From: UBA6220 sp041650375 | Lineage (GTDB): Bacteria; Patescibacteriota; Minisyncoccia; Minisyncoccales; Minisyncoccaceae | Direction of reading: 5' to 3' | Assembly: GCA_041650375.1 (NCBI GenBank) | Contig: JBAZLH010000005.1 | Coordinates: 1-38,354, forward strand | DNA length: 38,354 nt | Shown here: in pieces, positions 17,469-24,943 of the stretch | How positions within the stretch are numbered: the stretch's first letter is position 1 | Layout: each line of letters starts with the position of its first letter | Notes under the pieces: model-generated | Seen by the model: the letters and a program-made list of their open reading frames with translations, nothing else | Databases searched by the model: none | Told to the model about the DNA's origin: nothing | Program-made: the position numbers and the translations under genes

Positions 17469-17494
17469 TATTGGGCTTGAATTTGTAAATTTTT

Positions 17495-17531
17495 ATAAAA
17501 ATAAAAACCGAAATAAAAATCTTTCGGTTTT
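17495..17531 (-). terminator. Terminator of the Cys-rich protein gene
   Basis: On the minus strand AAAACCGAAA (531-522, with one unpaired base next to the loop) pairs with TTTCGGTTTT (513-504), followed by a T-rich tail. It overlaps the stop codon at 17530. Confidence 0.75.
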
Positions 17532-17802
17532 AGCAGTCTTTGCATAAAATTTCCCTAGGCTTAAATTCGGGATGGCGCGCACATTTTTTATAACTGCAAC
17601 GTTCGCAATCATAAGCCTTTTTGGGCGGACAATTATGATGCTTATACAAACATTGCCAGTTGTTGCAAGTATCGCAACAATTAATATCTCTATCCGCGCA
17701 ATTATTTTCACATGTCTCGCAGCACTCCCAGCAACTATTAATTGCCATATAATGGGTTTTTTCGAAAATAATTTCCATTAATGTTGTTGTCCGAATACTC
17801 AC
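17530..17802 (-). CDS. Small Cys-rich, probably zinc-binding protein
   Basis: The product has up to 90 aa and about 15 Cys arranged as repeated CxxC-type pairs (CWECC, CETCENNC, CCDTC, CERC, CKDC), so it probably binds several zinc ions or forms a disulphide knot. It has no signal peptide. The start is uncertain. The upstream AGGAGG (17809-17804) abuts the first in-frame GTG (17802) and is 24 nt before the first ATG (17778). At the ideal 7-nt spacing lies an ATT codon (17796-17794), so a rare ATT start is possible. The gene has its own TTGACA-17-TATTTT promoter and terminator. Function unknown. Confidence 0.7.
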   Translation of the reverse strand: MSIRTTTLMEIIFEKTHYMAINSCWECCETCENNCADRDINCCDTCNNWQCLYKHHNCPPKKAYDCERCSYKKCARHPEFKPREILCKDC

Positions 17803-17840
17803 ACCTCCTAAAAATTTTCTATTTCAATTTTACTAATTAA

Positions 17841-17869
17841 AAAATATCAATATCTTGGATATTTGTCAA
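17841..17869 (-). promoter_or_regulatory. Promoter of the Cys-rich protein gene
   Basis: Minus strand TTGACA (17869-17864), 17-nt spacer, TATTTT (17846-17841). The leader contains a full AGGAGGT at 17809-17803. Confidence 0.7.
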
Positions 17870-17881
17870 TTTTTGTAAAAA

Positions 17882-17906
17882 GAAAAAGAGGGTTGCAAAT
17901 CCTCTT
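17882..17906 (-). terminator. Weak terminator after the 127-aa gene
   Basis: On the minus strand AAGAGG (906-901) pairs with CCTCTT (891-886) followed by TTTTC. The stem is short. Confidence 0.45.
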
Positions 17907-17923
17907 CTGATAATTTTAAGCTC

Positions 17924-18307
17924 TCAATTTTTTTGCGGGTTCTTTAATTCCGGCGCAAGAGTCTCCAGGTGTGATTTCCATGTCTGGCGATGATATGGGC
18001 CGGTGAAAAGGCGCTTTGTGTCAACCTTTTGGGCGGGAAGGTTATTCCCAGGAGTGGGAACTCCGCCGACGCCGTAACCGGAAACAAGTAAAACCTCGTT
18101 AACGATTTGCTCATAAGTGCATTCCGCTCCCCTGGTTTGGATAGCTGCTTTAAGTTTTCCGTCTAAAACAACCACTCGATTATCGCCTTGCCATTCTCCG
18201 GTCAAGACGCCTTCGTTGATAAGCATATGCACCTTGCTAGTGTCTGAAAGGCCGAACAATTTCATTGCTCTGCTTAAATTAATGCCTGGTTTTCCTTTTT
18301 GTTTCAT
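17924..18307 (-). CDS. Small protein with helix-turn-helix-like N-terminus (127 aa)
   Basis: Residues about 8-58 (INLSRAMKLFGLSDTSKVHM...EWQGDNRVVVLDGKLK) match the pattern seen four times in the neighbouring 616-aa protein: a helix ending in LFGLS/LLGIS, a second helix, a short turn, then a beta hairpin ending in a V.D element and a helix. This is reminiscent of excisionase/MerR-like winged helices. The C-terminal half is Pro/Gly-rich and unrecognised. The ATG has GGAGG at a 6-nt spacing. It lies just downstream of the terminator of the 616-aa gene, and I could not find a clear promoter of its own. A DNA-binding partner of that protein is inferred. Confidence 0.65.
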   Translation of the reverse strand: MKQKGKPGINLSRAMKLFGLSDTSKVHMLINEGVLTGEWQGDNRVVVLDGKLKAAIQTRGAECTYEQIVNEVLLVSGYGVGGVPTPGNNLPAQKVDTKRLFTGPYHRQTWKSHLETLAPELKNPQKN

Positions 18308-18374
18308 TTATAGCCTCCATTCTGAATAATCCTGCAATTGATGCTTTTTTAAAATTGTTAATTTGCAAATCCGT

Positions 18375-18400
18375 AAAAAACAATCATCGTTTCGATGATT
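18375..18400 (-). terminator. Terminator of the 616-aa multi-HTH gene
   Basis: On the minus strand AATCATCG, loop AAA, CGATGATT, then G and six T. It lies between the two HTH-like genes. Confidence 0.8.
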
Positions 18401-18474
18401 AATTTAATATTAAACTATTAATCCGGTTTTGTCAAAAAAAATATATATTAAATTTTAATATATATTATTTATTA

Positions 18475-20325
18475 TTAATGAAGAATTCCTGAAATTTCGG
18501 ATATCTCAATTTTATTTACCAATGTATTCCTTGTTTTCATGAATTCTTCAAAACTGCTGAAAGTAATAAACGTGTCCGTTTGCGCATTACCATACCCACC
18601 TATCGGCAAAACAACAGTTTCAAATTTTTTCAGCCACTGCCGCCTGTTACCTATGGAAAAATGGCAAGCGGCCGCAACGTCTTCAATTTTGCAAACCTTT
18701 TTATCCGGAGAAGAACCTTTTCTTACGTTTATGGAAATAGTTTTAGTGAGGCCAGGCGCTGCTTCGTCTCCCAAAGAAACAATGGCTGTGTTTATCGGCG
18801 TTGGTATAATTATACCAACATCTTGGTTCTTAAAAGAATCTCCTGGAGAAATGTTCTCATCTTTAGGCACGTGCGGAATGTCTATGGTTTGGCCCAACGA
18901 AACTCCATTGCCGTTTTTTTTGATTAATGGTTCTTCTTGCGGAACTGAAAGAGAGTTTTCTTCATTCTCTTTTGTTAGGGACTTAAGGATATTGTCTGTC
19001 AATTCGGCGGTACTTTGGATTTTTCCTTCCAAAAGCATATGTTCGCCGCCCGGCCCAATTAACGGCAAAGTTGCGAAAAGACTTGGAACAGCTTCTTGAA
19101 ATTCCGGATTAACGTTTTCCGGATCTTCGCTTTTTCCGCCATCTTTTTTTTCTGTCACCGGTTGGCATCCATTCCCTGCAACGATTGTCGGACGCCAATC
19201 ATAAGTATTAAATATGGGTGGTTTGTCTTGAGGAATTATCTCGTCGTTTTTTTCCGCTTGATTGTTTTCATTTGAAGAATCCTTTCCCAAATCGGAATCG
19301 GCTGATGAATCTTTTTTTATATCAACTTCTTCCGGCGCAGAATTTACCGCAGAAATTTCTTCAGGCTGATTATCCCTAAAAGTTACTTCGCTTCCATCAG
19401 GATTTTCCTCGCCCGAGCCATTACCTTCATCCAGGGCCGTGGAATTGCTTTCCGTGGAAGCATCTTCATTACCTTGAGACATGTTGGCGTCATTAAGGCC
19501 ATTATTTCCTTCGGACATTAAGTCATCGTTCGAATTTATGACGGCTCGGCTTGCTTGAGAATCTTTTTCATCCTGCAAGTTTTGGTCCTTGCTCTCTTCG
19601 GAATTCGCATTATTCAAAGATGCGCCGATAGACCCGCCACTATCGCGGTCCACATTGCGAACTCTTTTAAATCTCTCAATGTCGTTTGGGTCAACATAAC
19701 ACCCGTTGCCGCGCGTAACGCCCTTTAACTCGCCCTCAACAACAAGCTTTTTGACTTCATTTGGAAATAGATTTAAAAGATAGGCGGCCTTAGTTCCTGT
19801 AAGAAAACCTGTCGGTTTTTTCCGAACTTCTTTGACGTTAATATTCTTATCATGCTTTGAATTAGCGCCTTGACCATTCCCGTCGATAGAACCGATATTG
19901 TGGGTTTTTTTAAATTCCTCAACATCTTTCGGGTCAACGTAACAACCTCTTCCATGAGTAACTCCCGGCAAAATGTCTCGTTGAATAAGAAGCTTCACTT
20001 CTTTACTTGAAATCCCCAACAATTCACCGACTGCCTTTCCGATAATATATCCCTCCGGTCGATGAGCGACTTCTTTTGATTTATCTTTATTCAGCGTAAT
20101 GTCAGAAGGGCCGGCCGTCCTCTGAATTAATTCTTTTAGGTTAATGGAATTGATAATAGCGCGGAAACTATTTAAATCATCAATATGGATAATATATCCC
20201 CTGGTTGCGTGATGCGCGGCCGGCAAACCCCCAATAAGCGTTTGCACGTCGTTTGGTTCACATGACAATTCCTTGGCTGCTTCATCCACGGTCAGCCATT
20301 CTTTTCCTTTTTCTTCGCTTACCAT
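18475..20325 (-). CDS. Large protein with four helix-turn-helix-like units and an acidic linker
   Basis: The family of the whole 616-aa protein is not recognised. Three consecutive units of about 55-60 residues occupy the N-terminal 220 aa: WLTVDEAAKELSCEPNDVQ..., YIIGKAVGELLGISSKEVK..., FLTGTKAAYLLNLFPNEVK.... Units 2 and 3 share GV(T)(H/R)G.GCYVDP.D(V/I)E.FK. A fourth related unit lies at the C-terminus (VCKIEDVAAACHFSIGNRR...FSSFEEFMKTRN). The middle (about 225-530) is Asp/Glu/Ser/Asn-rich and probably disordered. The units look like excisionase/MerR-type winged helices. No signal or membrane segment. The ATG has AGGGG six nt upstream, and the promoter at 20417-20445 leaves a leader of about 90 nt. 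It could be a multivalent DNA-binding or chromosome-organising protein; that is inference. Confidence 0.75.
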   Translation of the reverse strand: MVSEEKGKEWLTVDEAAKELSCEPNDVQTLIGGLPAAHHATRGYIIHIDDLNSFRAIINSINLKELIQRTAGPSDITLNKDKSKEVAHRPEGYIIGKAVGELLGISSKEVKLLIQRDILPGVTHGRGCYVDPKDVEEFKKTHNIGSIDGNGQGANSKHDKNINVKEVRKKPTGFLTGTKAAYLLNLFPNEVKKLVVEGELKGVTRGNGCYVDPNDIERFKRVRNVDRDSGGSIGASLNNANSEESKDQNLQDEKDSQASRAVINSNDDLMSEGNNGLNDANMSQGNEDASTESNSTALDEGNGSGEENPDGSEVTFRDNQPEEISAVNSAPEEVDIKKDSSADSDLGKDSSNENNQAEKNDEIIPQDKPPIFNTYDWRPTIVAGNGCQPVTEKKDGGKSEDPENVNPEFQEAVPSLFATLPLIGPGGEHMLLEGKIQSTAELTDNILKSLTKENEENSLSVPQEEPLIKKNGNGVSLGQTIDIPHVPKDENISPGDSFKNQDVGIIIPTPINTAIVSLGDEAAPGLTKTISINVRKGSSPDKKVCKIEDVAAACHFSIGNRRQWLKKFETVVLPIGGYGNAQTDTFITFSSFEEFMKTRNTLVNKIEISEISGILH

Positions 20326-20416
20326 AATTTACCCCTATAATTTAATTTTCAATGGGCAGATGAAACGATTTAATAACCGCTTTTCAGGATGCCACTTGCT
20401 GAACGCGATTGACTAA

Positions 20417-20445
20417 ATCCTAATCTATCAGGATGCTTTTGTCAA
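20417..20445 (-). promoter_or_regulatory. Promoter of the multi-HTH gene
   Basis: Minus strand TTGACA (20445-20440), 17-nt spacer, TAGGAT (20422-20417). The -35 box is only 13 nt from the -35 box of the divergent plus-strand promoter, so one bound regulator could affect both. Confidence 0.6.
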
Positions 20446-20458
20446 AAACACTTATTCG

Positions 20459-20487
20459 TTGACCATCTTGCGATTTTATGTTATTTT
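20459..20487 (+). promoter_or_regulatory. Promoter of the 123-aa orphan gene
   Basis: TTGACC (20459-20464), 17-nt spacer, TATTTT (20482-20487). The expected start site near 20494 lies past the distal start codons of the open frame, which supports the downstream TTG start. Confidence 0.6.
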
Positions 20488-20512
20488 TTATTTAGCACTT
20501 GGAGGTGCGATT

Positions 20513-20884
20513 TTGAAAAAAAGCTTAAATGAAATAGCGCTTATAATTTTCGAAAAACACCACGCTCCGAAATTTGAAAAACCGCTGCGGTATTTATTCG
20601 AAATTCTTCGCAAAGAACAAGCCTTTGATTACCACATAATGCCGGAAGAAAAAATTAAAGAATTCTTTGTCCTAGTTGAACAACACCTTGCCGGCGACAA
20701 ATCAAAAGAATTATATCTTTTGGAAAAAGCTCCCCTTGTTTGGAAAGCTTATCTTTCCCGAAGGCCGCGGGATGTTGAAATTCGGCGGGAAATTCCCGAA
20801 TTATCCGAATATACCGGAATAAGCGAAAAAGAACTCTACGAGTTCTTTGACGGCATAAAGAAGATGGAAATATTAACAATATGA
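20513..20884 (+). CDS. Unrecognised 123-aa protein with TTG start
   Basis: The frame is open from 20459, but that region carries the promoter. The TTG at 20513 has GGAGG at a 7-nt spacing and is taken as the start. The product (begins KKSLNEIALIIFEKHH) is helix-rich and charged, with no signal, membrane segment or known motif. The C-terminal third (SEYTGISEKELYEFFDGIKKMEI) resembles a short winged-helix or TPR-like helical pair, but this is not diagnostic. It is transcribed divergently from the multi-HTH gene and may be co-regulated with it. It ends in a hairpin overlapping its stop codon. Confidence 0.6.
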   Translation: MKKSLNEIALIIFEKHHAPKFEKPLRYLFEILRKEQAFDYHIMPEEKIKEFFVLVEQHLAGDKSKELYLLEKAPLVWKAYLSRRPRDVEIRREIPELSEYTGISEKELYEFFDGIKKMEILTI

Positions 20885-20899
20885 ATATCTTCTTTTTTT
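20860..20899 (+). terminator. Possible terminator overlapping the 123-aa gene's stop
   Basis: GAAGAT (20860-20865) pairs with ATCTTC (20887-20892), with an AT-rich inner stem, followed by seven T. It is AT-rich and so only moderately stable. Confidence 0.5.
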
Positions 20900-20906
20900 A
20901 TTTAAT

Positions 20907-21386
20907 TTAAAATGATGTTTTGGTGAATAACCAAATCATCCACTTGTCATTAATTTTTTTTAATCCAATCAGTATCGGATACTTATCGGCAATGCCCCCA
21001 TTTTCAACTTCCACGCTCGTGATTTCAACAACATTGCCAATCACGATATAGTCGCCATCTCTATTCTTGGCAATTGAAGAAATTTCTATCCTGTCCGGCC
21101 AGGGGCTGGAAGTTAACCGGCCCGGCGCCTTGGTTGGATCATAAATCCAAGCGTTCAATAATTGCGGAGCGACATAGTCAGCATAATTATTTTGGATAGC
21201 CGTGGCCGCGATTTCTTTTGTCCCGGCCAGCGGAACATTTTGCATTTTCTTGCCAAACGCGACAACTACGGCTTGCGCTTGGGCCTTGTCGGAAATATTT
21301 TTACTTGCTTGTTGGTAATACACCCAACCGCCGATTGCGGCAGCGATAATTATTAAAATTACCGCGTAAATTATTTTATTTTTCAT
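20907..21386 (-). CDS. Membrane-anchored 159-aa protein of unknown function
   Basis: There is one N-terminal membrane segment (residues about 5-24) followed by an extracytoplasmic alpha+beta domain. The order of elements (long helix, YADYVAPQLLNAWI helix, then strands DYIVIGNVVEITSVEV, KYPILIGLKKINDKWMIWLF) suggests an NTF2-like or DUF-type lipoprotein-like fold, but no catalytic motif is visible. The gene starts 27 nt after the exonuclease stop with an AT-only leader (TTAAAAAT), no SD and no separate promoter, so it is probably the second gene of that transcript. Confidence 0.75.
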   Translation of the reverse strand: MKNKIIYAVILIIIAAAIGGWVYYQQASKNISDKAQAQAVVVAFGKKMQNVPLAGTKEIAATAIQNNYADYVAPQLLNAWIYDPTKAPGRLTSSPWPDRIEISSIAKNRDGDYIVIGNVVEITSVEVENGGIADKYPILIGLKKINDKWMIWLFTKTSF

Positions 21387-21413
21387 ATTTTTAATTGAAT
21401 TTTTATCCGTTAA

Positions 21414-21983
21414 TTAAATCACGCCCAAACGTTTTAATTCCCAAAAGCATTCGGCCGTGGCGCTGATATCCGCGGCCGCGTCATGCGCGTCATCAAAAGT
21501 TAAACCAAATAATTGGTAATAAAGCTCAGAAAGCTTGGGCCATTTATATCCGCGGGCGCTTTCGATGGCGCAAAAATCCGTGGACTGTTGCATGGTGCAA
21601 ATTTTATTTTTTTGTTCCAATGAATTCACCATATCTTTTCTTAAAAATTCCGCTCCCACTATTTTTTCATCAAAACTAATATTATGCGCCACCAAACAAT
21701 CAGCTTGCTTTATCAGGTCTTCAAACTCAATTAAAACATTTTTAAGAACCTCGCCTTCGCGCCTCGCTCGAGTTGTTGTAATTCCATGCACTCGCGCGGC
21801 TTCTTTGGGTATAATAAAGCCTTCCGGCTTAATAATATAATTGTTAGCTTTAATTTGTTCGCCATTCCGGCCGCACAAAACCCAGGCCAGCTGGACCATT
21901 CTCGGCCAATTGTCCAAATCGTCCAATCCCGCTTTCCAATTTCTCGGCAAGCCGGTCGTTTCGGTATCAAAAAATAAATACAT
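21414..21983 (-). CDS. DnaQ-like DEDDh 3'-5' exonuclease
   Basis: This 189-aa protein is a stand-alone exonuclease domain. Exo I is FFDTETTGLP (Asp6, Glu8), Exo II is HNISFDEKIVGAE, and Exo III is HDAAADISATAE with the general-base His. It could be the proofreading epsilon-type subunit or an RNase T/oligoribonuclease-like enzyme; sequence alone does not decide. The -10 box TATAAT ends only 7 nt before the ATG, so the mRNA is predicted to be leaderless. It lies after the terminator of the ribosomal protein operon and upstream of an anchored protein gene. Confidence 0.9.
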   Translation of the reverse strand: MYLFFDTETTGLPRNWKAGLDDLDNWPRMVQLAWVLCGRNGEQIKANNYIIKPEGFIIPKEAARVHGITTTRARREGEVLKNVLIEFEDLIKQADCLVAHNISFDEKIVGAEFLRKDMVNSLEQKNKICTMQQSTDFCAIESARGYKWPKLSELYYQLFGLTFDDAHDAAADISATAECFWELKRLGVI

Positions 21984-21990
21984 TAAAGTT

Positions 21991-21999
21991 ATTATAGCA
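21991..21999 (-). promoter_or_regulatory. Extended -10 promoter giving a leaderless exonuclease mRNA
   Basis: On the minus strand TGC-TATAAT (21999-21991) is followed by 7 nt and the ATG at 21983, so transcription should start at or within a base or two of the start codon. Confidence 0.6.
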
Positions 22000-22042
22000 A
22001 AATTATTGCCAAGAAAAAACGTTGACAGCGCTTATTGTTTAT

Positions 22043-22076
22043 ATTAAAAATGCATCCTCTCGCAAGGATGCATTTT
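22043..22076 (-). terminator. Terminator of the ribosomal protein operon
   Basis: On the minus strand AAAATGCATCC, loop TTGCGAGA, GGATGCATTTT then TAATAT. It lies 8 nt after the rpsI stop. Confidence 0.85.
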
Positions 22077-22083
22077 GAGCATA

Positions 22084-22719
22084 TTAACGTTTTGACCACT
22101 GCGGAGCTCGGCGAGCTCTTTTCAAGCCGAACTTCTTCCTTTCTTTCATTCTAGAATCTCTGGTTAAGTATCCGGCTTTCCTCAATCTCTTTCTATATTC
22201 CGGGTTAAACACCACCAAAGCCCTGGTAATGCCGTGCCTGACGGCCTCGGCTTGAGAATTCATTCCTCCGCCTTTAACAACAACTGTAATCCTGAAACGG
22301 CCGGTTGATTTCATTCTGTCCAGGGAAGAAGAAACTGTTTTTTGCATCGGCAAAGTTTTAAAATATTCGGTAATGTCTTTTCCGTTTATTTCAATAGTTT
22401 TGTCGCCTTTGGTATACAATCTCACTCGGGCAATCGCGGTTTTTCTTCGGCCCGTGGCTTCAAAATACCTGGTGCTATTTTCATCGTATTTGGATTCATC
22501 AAAAACAAAATCTTCATCGTCTTTTTCCATCGCAAATTCAGGCAAAATTTCCGCAACCGGAATTGTTTTTATTTCTTCAACGGCTTCAACCGGTTTGGAT
22601 GGCTTGGCTTTGGCTGCCGGTGACTTCTTTTTTGGAGAAGTTTCGGTTTTTTTAATTGCAGCCTTTTTGATTGCCGGTTCTTTTTTAGTTATTTTTTTTT
22701 CTGTTTTTTTCTCAGCCAT
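22084..22719 (-). CDS. rpsI: Ribosomal protein S9 with long N-terminal extension
   Basis: The last 130 residues or so are a normal uS9 (EATGRRKTAIARVRLYTKG, KGGGMNSQAEAVRHGITRAL, and the canonical tail RAPQWSKR that reaches the P-site tRNA). The first 80 or so residues are a low-complexity Lys/Ala/Pro-rich, then acidic, extension not found in typical S9. The ATG at 22719 is preferred because it follows the rplM stop as TAA-T-ATG; a start at 22728 would overlap rplM. No SD. It is the last gene of the operon infA...rpsI. Confidence 0.97.
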   Translation of the reverse strand: MAEKKTEKKITKKEPAIKKAAIKKTETSPKKKSPAAKAKPSKPVEAVEEIKTIPVAEILPEFAMEKDDEDFVFDESKYDENSTRYFEATGRRKTAIARVRLYTKGDKTIEINGKDITEYFKTLPMQKTVSSSLDRMKSTGRFRITVVVKGGGMNSQAEAVRHGITRALVVFNPEYRKRLRKAGYLTRDSRMKERKKFGLKRARRAPQWSKR

Positions 22720-22720
22720 A

Positions 22721-23110
22721 TTATTCAAACTTTAATCGTTTTAATTGCCTGTCCCTTAATCTGTTCTTAGGAAGCATTCCCGACACCGCCTTTCTTAAAA
22801 GGTCGGACGGCTTTTTCTCAAAAATAGCCCTCATTAAAATATGTTTGTCATTTCCCAAGTATCCGGTGTGGTGGAAATATGTTTTCTGGTCCATCTTATT
22901 GCCGGTAACTTTTATCTTGTCCGCGTTCTTAATAACCACGTAATTGTTTGAATCTTTATTCGGCATAAAATCAGGCTTGTTTTTGCCCCTTAAAATGCCA
23001 ACGATTTGCGTGGCCAACCTGCCCAAGACTTTTCCTTCGGCGTCAATCGTATATATTTCCTTCTTAGCGCTAAGCTTGTCGAAGGGTTTTTTGTTCTGTG
23101 TTTTTTCCAT
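22721..23110 (-). CDS. rplM: Ribosomal protein L13
   Basis: This 129-aa uL13 is somewhat shorter than the usual 142 aa. It contains IDAEGKVLGRLATQIV and the conserved block NKMDQKTYFHHTGYLG, and ends with AVSGMLPKNRLRDRQLKRLK. The gene is paired with rpsI, as in most bacteria, here appended directly after rplQ (4-nt gap). The ATG has no SD. N-terminal residues include a short extra Lys-rich segment (EKTQNKKPFDKLSAKKE). Confidence 0.97.
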   Translation of the reverse strand: MEKTQNKKPFDKLSAKKEIYTIDAEGKVLGRLATQIVGILRGKNKPDFMPNKDSNNYVVIKNADKIKVTGNKMDQKTYFHHTGYLGNDKHILMRAIFEKKPSDLLRKAVSGMLPKNRLRDRQLKRLKFE

Positions 23111-23114
23111 GGTT

Positions 23115-23462
23115 TTATACTAATTCTATTATCGCCATTTTGGAACTGTCAGACTTGCGTTGCCCCAATTTTACCACGCGGGTATATCCGCCTTTTCTTT
23201 CTTTGTATTTGGGAGCGATTTCATCCATTAATTTCTTAACTGTTTTGGCGGAAAAAAACTGGGCCAAGTATCTTCTGGCCGCAATTGTTCCGGTTTTGGA
23301 ACGGGTAATCTTTTTTTCAAGAAAAGGCGCCACTTCTTTGGCTTTGGCTTCGGTAGTGGTAATCTTACCCCTTAAAATAAGGGAGGTAGCCAACGTTTTC
23401 AATAACGCTTTCCTTTGTCCTGATTCCCTATGCAGTTTTCTTCCTTTTTGTAACTTTTTCAT
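23115..23462 (-). CDS. rplQ: Ribosomal protein L17
   Basis: The 115-aa bL17 starts MKKLQKGRKLHRESGQRKAL, a close match to the family. A longer open frame to 23603 is rejected because it overlaps the rpoA coding sequence in another frame and is Lys/Arg nonsense. The ATG follows the rpoA stop as TAA-T-ATG, suggesting translational coupling. The conserved TTTEAKAKEVAPFLEKKIT is present. No SD. Confidence 0.97.
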   Translation of the reverse strand: MKKLQKGRKLHRESGQRKALLKTLATSLILRGKITTTEAKAKEVAPFLEKKITRSKTGTIAARRYLAQFFSAKTVKKLMDEIAPKYKERKGGYTRVVKLGQRKSDSSKMAIIELV

Positions 23463-23463
23463 A

Positions 23464-24246
23464 TTATTTTGCTTTCTTTTTCGCGGCTGTCTTCTTGGCC
23501 TTCTTAGGCTTTTCTTCACCGTCCTCCGCCAAGTCCGCTTCTTTTTCTTTTTCTTGTTTTTCTTCAAATCCCAAATCTTTGTGCAAGAAACTAAAGTGTT
23601 CAATTAAAATCTTTAATGATTCCGCCAAAGCTTCTTCCGGGGTTATGGTTCCATCGGTCTCAACTTCCAAAATAACCTTATCAAAATCAGTTCTTTTTCC
23701 AACCCTCATATTCTCCACCGTGTAGTTCACTTTTTTAATAGGAGTAAAAATAGCATCCAAGCCGATAACACCGATGTCTTTCTTTTCTTTTTCAATATCG
23801 TGGAATCGGTAGCCCGTGCCTTTTTCTATTTTTAATTCTATTTCCAATTCAATATTTTTATCCGTGATTGTGGCAATATGGGATTCCGGATTTGCCAACA
23901 TTAATTCGGGATTTTTCGCGAAATCCTTGCCGGTTACTTTGCCTTCGCCTTTTTTAATTAAAGTGGCGGTTTGCGGTTCTTCGCCGTACATCTTAAACCT
24001 TAATTGCTTTAAATTCATTAAGATGTGCAAAACATCTTCTTTCACGCCTTCCATGGTTGCGAATTCGTGGGGAGCATTCTTAATTTTCACTTCAGTAACA
24101 GCCGCGCCGTTTAAAGACGACAAAAGCACGCGCCTTAAAGCGTTGCCGATTGTTACCCCGTAGCCGGGATAAAGCGACTCTATTTCAAAAATAACAGAAT
24201 TGTCGCTTACTTTTTTGCTTTTTATTGAAGTTGGCAATGGAATCAT
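23464..24246 (-). CDS. rpoA: RNA polymerase alpha subunit lacking the C-terminal domain
   Basis: The 260-aa protein keeps the assembly domain (NTD, residues about 1-228: GYGVTIGNALRRVLLSSL, GAAVTEVKI, EDVLHILMNLKQ). The helix-hairpin-helix C-terminal domain that binds UP elements and activators (about 80 aa in E. coli) is absent. In its place is a charged, probably disordered tail rich in Glu then Lys (residues about 229-260). The genome should therefore rely on core promoter elements, which agrees with the many near-consensus or extended -10 promoters in this window. The ATG has an AT-only leader (AAATAAAAAAACATCAAT). It lies 43 nt after rpsD. Confidence 0.95.
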   Translation of the reverse strand: MIPLPTSIKSKKVSDNSVIFEIESLYPGYGVTIGNALRRVLLSSLNGAAVTEVKIKNAPHEFATMEGVKEDVLHILMNLKQLRFKMYGEEPQTATLIKKGEGKVTGKDFAKNPELMLANPESHIATITDKNIELEIELKIEKGTGYRFHDIEKEKKDIGVIGLDAIFTPIKKVNYTVENMRVGKRTDFDKVILEVETDGTITPEEALAESLKILIEHFSFLHKDLGFEEKQEKEKEADLAEDGEEKPKKAKKTAAKKKAK

Positions 24247-24289
24247 ATTGATGTTTTTTTATTTATATATTTTAAAATAAAACTAATGA

Positions 24290-24922
24290 TTACCTTGAAT
24301 AATGTTCAAATACGGAAGCGATTTCCGCAGGCAATTGAATATCCGCGAACAATGGCTTTTTAACCATTTTGCCTTCAACCTTGGCGGAGTCGTATGCCAG
24401 CCAAGAAGGAAGCGCGTATTTTTTCATTTTTTCGTTAATGTCTTTTAAAGTGTCTTTGCTTTTGGAGCCCGGCTTGATTGAAATAACGTCGTTAACACTT
24501 ACCACATAGGAAGGGATGTCCACGTTTTTGCCGTTAACCTCAAAATGCCCGTGCGATACCAATTGGCCGGCGTGCGAACGGGATCTGGCCCAACCCAAGC
24601 GGAAAATAACATTGTCCAAACGAGTTTCAATCCTTTGGATTAAATCATCGGCCACGTTCTCGGCCTTGCCCCTGTTTTCCGAAACTTTTTTAACGTATTT
24701 TTTAAATTGGGCTTCGGTCACGCCGTATAATTTTTTCATTCTTTGCTTTTCTCTCACCTCTTTGCCGTATTCGGTTAAAGCTGATTTTCTTTTCTTGGCT
24801 TTTTGCCCCGGCGCGAACGGCCTTTTTACCATGGCGCATTTAGCCGAAGAACACTTGTCTCCTTTTAAGAAAAGCTTATCTCCCAATCTTCTGCAAATTT
24901 TACATTTAGCGTGTTTCAACAT
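24290..24922 (-). CDS. rpsD: Ribosomal protein S4 (zinc-binding type)
   Basis: This 210-aa uS4 is one of the primary 16S-binding proteins. The N-terminus has four Cys (7, 10, 24, 29) arranged for one zinc ion, i.e. the C+ form. The S4 RNA-binding domain (ETRLDNVIFRLGWARSRSHA, HGHFEVNGKNVDIPSYVV) is intact. In the conserved order rpsM-rpsK-rpsD-rpoA-rplQ it may be the operon autoregulator, as in E. coli, but I see no obvious S4 operator. No SD. Confidence 0.97.
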   Translation of the reverse strand: MLKHAKCKICRRLGDKLFLKGDKCSSAKCAMVKRPFAPGQKAKKRKSALTEYGKEVREKQRMKKLYGVTEAQFKKYVKKVSENRGKAENVADDLIQRIETRLDNVIFRLGWARSRSHAGQLVSHGHFEVNGKNVDIPSYVVSVNDVISIKPGSKSKDTLKDINEKMKKYALPSWLAYDSAKVEGKMVKKPLFADIQLPAEIASVFEHYSR

Positions 24923-24943
24923 AATAGTCTAAAATATCGGTGA

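Noticed and set aside
23463..23603. N-terminal extension of L17
   Set aside because: It lies within rpoA in another frame and is Lys/Arg-rich nonsense; the family start is at 23462.
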